Assembly: GCA_027028725.1 (NCBI GenBank)
Contig: JALVIB010000062.1
Location: 1 to 8,463 of the forward strand
Direction of reading: 5' to 3'
Length of the DNA stretch: 8,463 bases
DNA from: Candidatus Altimarinota bacterium
GTDB taxonomy: Bacteria > Patescibacteriota > Gracilibacteria > UBA4473
Shown here piece after piece: positions 6,835-8,463 of the stretch (the stretch's first letter is position 1; every line of letters begins with the position of its first letter). A model generated the notes under the pieces. The model saw nothing but the letters and a program-made list of their open reading frames with translations, was not told the DNA's origin and ran no database searches. Made by a program: the position numbers and the translations under genes.

Positions 6835-7461
6835 ATGAAAAATATCGCGGAAATTCTCGTTCAAAATGATGTGGTGAAAACTAATTTTGAAAATCCTTTC
6901 GTTTGGGCGAGCGGAATTAAATCGCCGATTTATTGTGATTGTCGCGAATTAATCAGTATCCCCGAAGCACGCCAAGAAGTTGTTAAAGCCTTTCTAGACT
7001 TAATTTCCCGCGAAAATTTGCCCCATGAAGTTATTTCGGGGACAGCTACCGCCGGAATTCCATGGGCGGCGTTTATCGCACAATATTTGGGAAAACCGAT
7101 GCTTTATGTTCGTCCTGAGCCAAAATCTCACGGAGTGGGAAAACAAGTGGAGGGGCGCGGAGAAAAAGGCAAAAATGTGCTAATTATCGAAGACGCTTTC
7201 TCGACTGGTGGTTCGTCAATCAAATCGGCGGAAGCTTTGCGAAACGAACTAGATGCCAAAGTGGAAAATATTCTCGCGATTTTTAGTTGGGATACACCAC
7301 AGCTTCCCGAAAATGCGAAAAAAGGGAAAGTTAATATGCTCCCTCTGACAAATTTCGCGGAAATTGCGGAAGCTTTGGAGAAATTCGGCAAAACAAATGA
7401 TAAAGAAAGTGAGGAATTACTACGATTTCATTCTGACCCAAAAGGTTGGTGGAAAGAGTAA
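6835..7461 (+). CDS. pyrE: Orotate phosphoribosyltransferase
   Basis: PyrE joins orotate to PRPP to form orotidine 5'-phosphate, the fifth step of pyrimidine biosynthesis, in the cytoplasm. The 208-aa protein is of normal length. Orotate-side motif: PFVWASGIKSPIYCD (21-35). Then ISGTATAGIPWAAFIA (68-82), the catalytic loop YVRPEPKSHG (91-100) with Arg93, Lys97 and His99, and the PRPP-binding loop VLIIEDAFSTGGSS (115-128). In the Salmonella enzyme the residue after the loop Arg is Lys; here it is Pro94, which seems to be a variable position between species. The C-terminus DPKGWWKE is a usual ending. The start has no Shine-Dalgarno sequence and lies 9 bp after the LysW-like stop, so translation may be coupled. 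No other pyr gene is present. A terminator-like twin palindrome begins 13 bp after the stop. Confidence 0.94.
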   Translation: MKNIAEILVQNDVVKTNFENPFVWASGIKSPIYCDCRELISIPEARQEVVKAFLDLISRENLPHEVISGTATAGIPWAAFIAQYLGKPMLYVRPEPKSHGVGKQVEGRGEKGKNVLIIEDAFSTGGSSIKSAEALRNELDAKVENILAIFSWDTPQLPENAKKGKVNMLPLTNFAEIAEALEKFGKTNDKESEELLRFHSDPKGWWKE

Positions 7462-7473
7462 ATTGAAGAAAAA

Positions 7474-7529
7474 CTTAAGTCCGGACTTAAACAACTTTTT
7501 ATCTTGTGCCAAGTCCGGACTTGTTTTTC
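7474..7529. terminator. Twin-palindrome repeat, copy 2; likely bidirectional terminator
   Basis: It carries the same 16-bp (7475-7490) and 14-bp (7510-7523) palindromes as the copy at 2712-2767, separated by a 19-nt spacer with two C-to-T differences. TTTTTCT follows on the + strand, and GTTTTTCTTC follows on the minus strand. It begins 13 bp after the pyrE stop and faces recR, so it could end both transcripts. Confidence 0.75.
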
Positions 7530-7591
7530 TAAATAAGAAAATCCCGCGAAATTTCAAATTTCCCCTATTTTATTTAAGGAATTTTTTGTTA

Positions 7592-7616
7592 GGGACGGTT
7601 TGAAACCGTCCCCTAC
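7592..7616 (-). repeat. REP-like hairpin with GTAG tag (unit 2)
   Basis: Arms GGGACGGTTT (7592-7601) and AAACCGTCCC (7603-7612) are perfect reverse complements with a single central G. CTAC follows at 7613-7616, which is GTAG directly before the hairpin on the minus strand, as in unit 1 at 6471-6494. There is no T-run of terminator type. Confidence 0.6.
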
Positions 7617-7657
7617 GATGAAAATTTAGCCTTGCCTAAAATCCCGCGAAATTTCAA

Positions 7658-7685
7658 TTATTAACTATTAACTGTTAATTATTAA
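7658..7685. repeat. Heptamer array, CTATTAA-type units
   Basis: Four 7-bp units: TTATTAA, CTATTAA, CTGTTAA, TTATTAA. The array is 5 bp beyond the 3' end of recR and next to an exact CGCG motif (7643-7651). It has the same orientation as the array at 6513-6540. Confidence 0.65.
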
Positions 7686-7690
7686 CTTCC

Positions 7691-8296
7691 CTAAAACTCC
7701 CGTCGATCTATCATCGCCTTGGAAAGCGTTCCCGCGTCTAAATAGTCCAAATCTCCGCCAGTCGGAATTCCCCGAGCCAGTCGCGAAATTTTCCCGCGAA
7801 AAATTGGGATTAGTTGTTCGCGAATAAACATCGCGGTTGCTTCTGATTCTGTTGTCCCCGAAGTGGCGATGATAATTTCTGTAATTTCAGGATTTTTTTG
7901 GACACGCTCCAAAAGTTCCGCAATCCGTAAATCGTCAGCCGAAACACGATTCAACGGGCTCAAAACTCCGTGTAAAACATGGTATTTCCCGCGAAATTCG
8001 TGAGTTTTTTCCAGCGCCAACAAATCAAGCGGCGTTTCCACCACACAGAGAACATTTTTTTCGCGGGAAAATGAGGAACAAATCGGGCATTTCTTGCTTT
8101 CAGAATAATTAAAACATTCCGCGCATTCCTTGATATTTTTTTTCAAATCCAGAATAGATTGGCCGATTTTTTGGTCAATTTTCGCGGGATTTTGCAAAAG
8201 ATAAAAAACCAACCGCTCGGCACTCCGCGTCCCAATTCCGGGTAAATTGGAAAGCGCTTCAATCGCATCCGTAATCGGTTTTGGTAGAGAATTCAT
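7691..8296 (-). CDS. recR: Recombination protein RecR
   Basis: RecR works with RecO (and RecF) to load RecA onto single-stranded DNA at gaps. The protein has 201 aa, the usual length. An N-terminal helix-hairpin-helix (LSNLPGIGTRSAERLVFYLL, about 15-34) is followed by a four-cysteine zinc finger (C58, C61, C70, C73). A Toprim domain follows: VLCVVETPLDLLALE, YHVLHGVLSPL, IIATSGTTESEATAMFI in place of the commoner ATNPTVEGEATA, then RLARGIPTGGDLDYLDAGTL with the Walker-B-like GIPTGGDLDY. It starts at ATG 8296 close behind a good promoter and ends with TAG. The usual partners dnaX and ybaB/EbfC are not seen upstream. Four exact CGCG motifs lie in the gene, including one that encodes FRGK. It is convergent with pyrE. 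Confidence 0.96.
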   Translation of the reverse strand: MNSLPKPITDAIEALSNLPGIGTRSAERLVFYLLQNPAKIDQKIGQSILDLKKNIKECAECFNYSESKKCPICSSFSREKNVLCVVETPLDLLALEKTHEFRGKYHVLHGVLSPLNRVSADDLRIAELLERVQKNPEITEIIIATSGTTESEATAMFIREQLIPIFRGKISRLARGIPTGGDLDYLDAGTLSKAMIDRREF

Positions 8297-8306
8297 TTTC
8301 CGCGAA

Positions 8307-8334
8307 ATTATAACAATATTTTTTTCTTTGTCAT
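8307..8334 (-). promoter_or_regulatory. Promoter of recR
   Basis: On the minus strand a perfect -10 TATAAT lies at 8312-8307, with a -35 ATGACA (5 of 6 consensus bases) at 8334-8329 and a 16-bp spacer. Only 10 nt separate the -10 from ATG 8296, so the message would have a leader of about 3-4 nt. The sequence TTCGCGGAAA, a CGCG-motif variant, fills the gap. Confidence 0.7.
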
Positions 8335-8379
8335 TTTTAACCTGTCCACAAGTTTACGAGACAAAATCTCGCGAAATTT

Positions 8380-8407
8380 TTGACACTTTTCAAAGCGTCT
8401 CTAGAAT
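8380..8407 (+). promoter_or_regulatory. Sigma70-type promoter reading out of the window
   Basis: A perfect -35 TTGACA (8380-8385) and a -10 TAGAAT (8402-8407, 5 of 6) have a 16-bp spacer. It is divergent from the recR promoter. An ATG at 8418 lies 10 nt after the -10, exactly the spacing seen at recR. Confidence 0.55.
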
Positions 8408-8417
8408 TTCCGCACAA

Positions 8418-8463
8418 ATGATTTTACGAACTTTCGTTAGCGTTCCCTTTCCTCCGTGCCCTC
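8418..8463 (+). CDS. Possible first codons of an unidentified gene (cut by the window edge)
   Basis: ATG 8418 opens a frame of 15 codons, MILRTFVSVPFPPCP, that runs off the window. Support comes only from the good promoter just upstream and the same close promoter-to-ATG spacing as other genes here. The residues are too few to identify a family. Alternatives are a non-coding RNA, or the tail of a minus-strand gene whose frame would end with TGA at 8392-8390. Confidence 0.25.
   Translation, partial: MILRTFVSVPFPPCP

Larger units (their letters stand above)
604..8188. repeat. Dispersed CGCG motif, 28 exact copies of CCCGCGAAA/TTTCGCGGG
   Basis: Exact copies (first base): 604, 846, 1211, 1483, 2037, 2094, 2249, 2687, 3071, 3480, 3581, 3913, 4123, 4211, 4448, 4611, 5222, 5470, 6040, 6285, 6575, 7007, 7543, 7643, 7793, 7988, 8059, 8180. 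Sixteen read CCCGCGAAA and twelve TTTCGCGGG on the + strand. The extended form is about AAAATCCCGCGAAATTTT. Many near-copies also occur (CCGCGGAAA, CTCGCGAAA, TTTCGCGGA), suggesting a core of pyrimidines-CGCG-purines with A/T flanks. It occurs in recG, lepB, mutS, pyrE, recR and between genes. None occurs in the first 600 bp. Confidence 0.9.

Noticed and set aside
7364..7603. Plus-strand 79-codon frame
   Set aside because: It overlaps the end of pyrE in another frame and then runs through the twin palindrome and REP-like hairpin, with no domain features.
497..8296. Possible UGA recoding, because all six complete genes end with TAA or TAG (three each)
   Set aside because: No in-frame TGA occurs inside the genes at glycine positions, all are full length under the standard code, and six stops are too few to judge.
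8342..8350. DnaA-box-like CTGTCCACA upstream of recR
   Set aside because: It matches TTATCCACA at 7 of 9 positions, but it is a single site with no cluster, no dnaA/dnaN genes and no AT-rich unwinding region.
8430..8463. Minus-strand GGAGGAAAG near the edge, recalling RNase P RNA
   Set aside because: The following bases do not continue as the conserved GTCCGGGC of RNase P RNA, so the match is too short.
1..8463. CRISPR array, tRNA or rRNA genes, integrase or transposase genes
   Set aside because: I saw no regularly spaced direct repeats with unique spacers, no tRNA-like or rRNA-like sequence and no such coding genes on either strand.

Overview
This AT-rich window (roughly 40% GC by eye) looks like a fragment of a bacterial chromosome, probably from the Candidate Phyla Radiation (Patescibacteria), possibly Peregrinibacteria-like. 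That placement is inference. It rests on a small two-helix VirB2/TrbC-type membrane protein, an orphan LysW-like zinc ribbon, short genes with no visible Shine-Dalgarno sequences, and compact housekeeping genes using the standard genetic code.

Layout. 1-350 (-): 5' part of a VirB2/TrbC-like membrane protein. 497-2581 (+): recG, branch-migration helicase. 2814-3464 (-): lepB, signal peptidase I, convergent with recG. 3630-6260 (+): mutS, mismatch recognition ATPase, divergent from lepB. 6261-6648: repeat-rich non-coding stretch with the mutS terminator. 6649-6825 (+): 58-aa LysW-like zinc ribbon, followed 9 bp later by pyrE (6835-7461, +). 7691-8296 (-): recR, convergent with pyrE. 8380-8463: a good sigma70-type promoter, then perhaps the first codons of a further + strand gene.

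Genes. Three of the genes (recG, mutS, recR) belong to DNA recombination and repair, but they are transcribed as separate units and do not form an operon. LysW-like and pyrE form the only clear operon. lepB and the VirB2-like protein belong to the cell envelope.

The main non-gene signal is a dispersed DNA word, CCCGCGAAA / TTTCGCGGG. I count 28 exact copies in 8.46 kb, in both orientations, in genes and between them, and in all six possible translation phases. This resembles HIP1 of cyanobacteria or DNA uptake sequences of competent bacteria. On top of it lie several palindromic repeat families: a 56-bp twin palindrome found between both convergent gene pairs, GTAG-tagged REP-like hairpins, G-tract hairpins (one inserted in frame inside recG), a hairpin that supplies the mutS stop codon, and TTAATAG heptamer arrays. 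Promoters mostly sit so close to the start codons that transcripts would be leaderless or nearly so.
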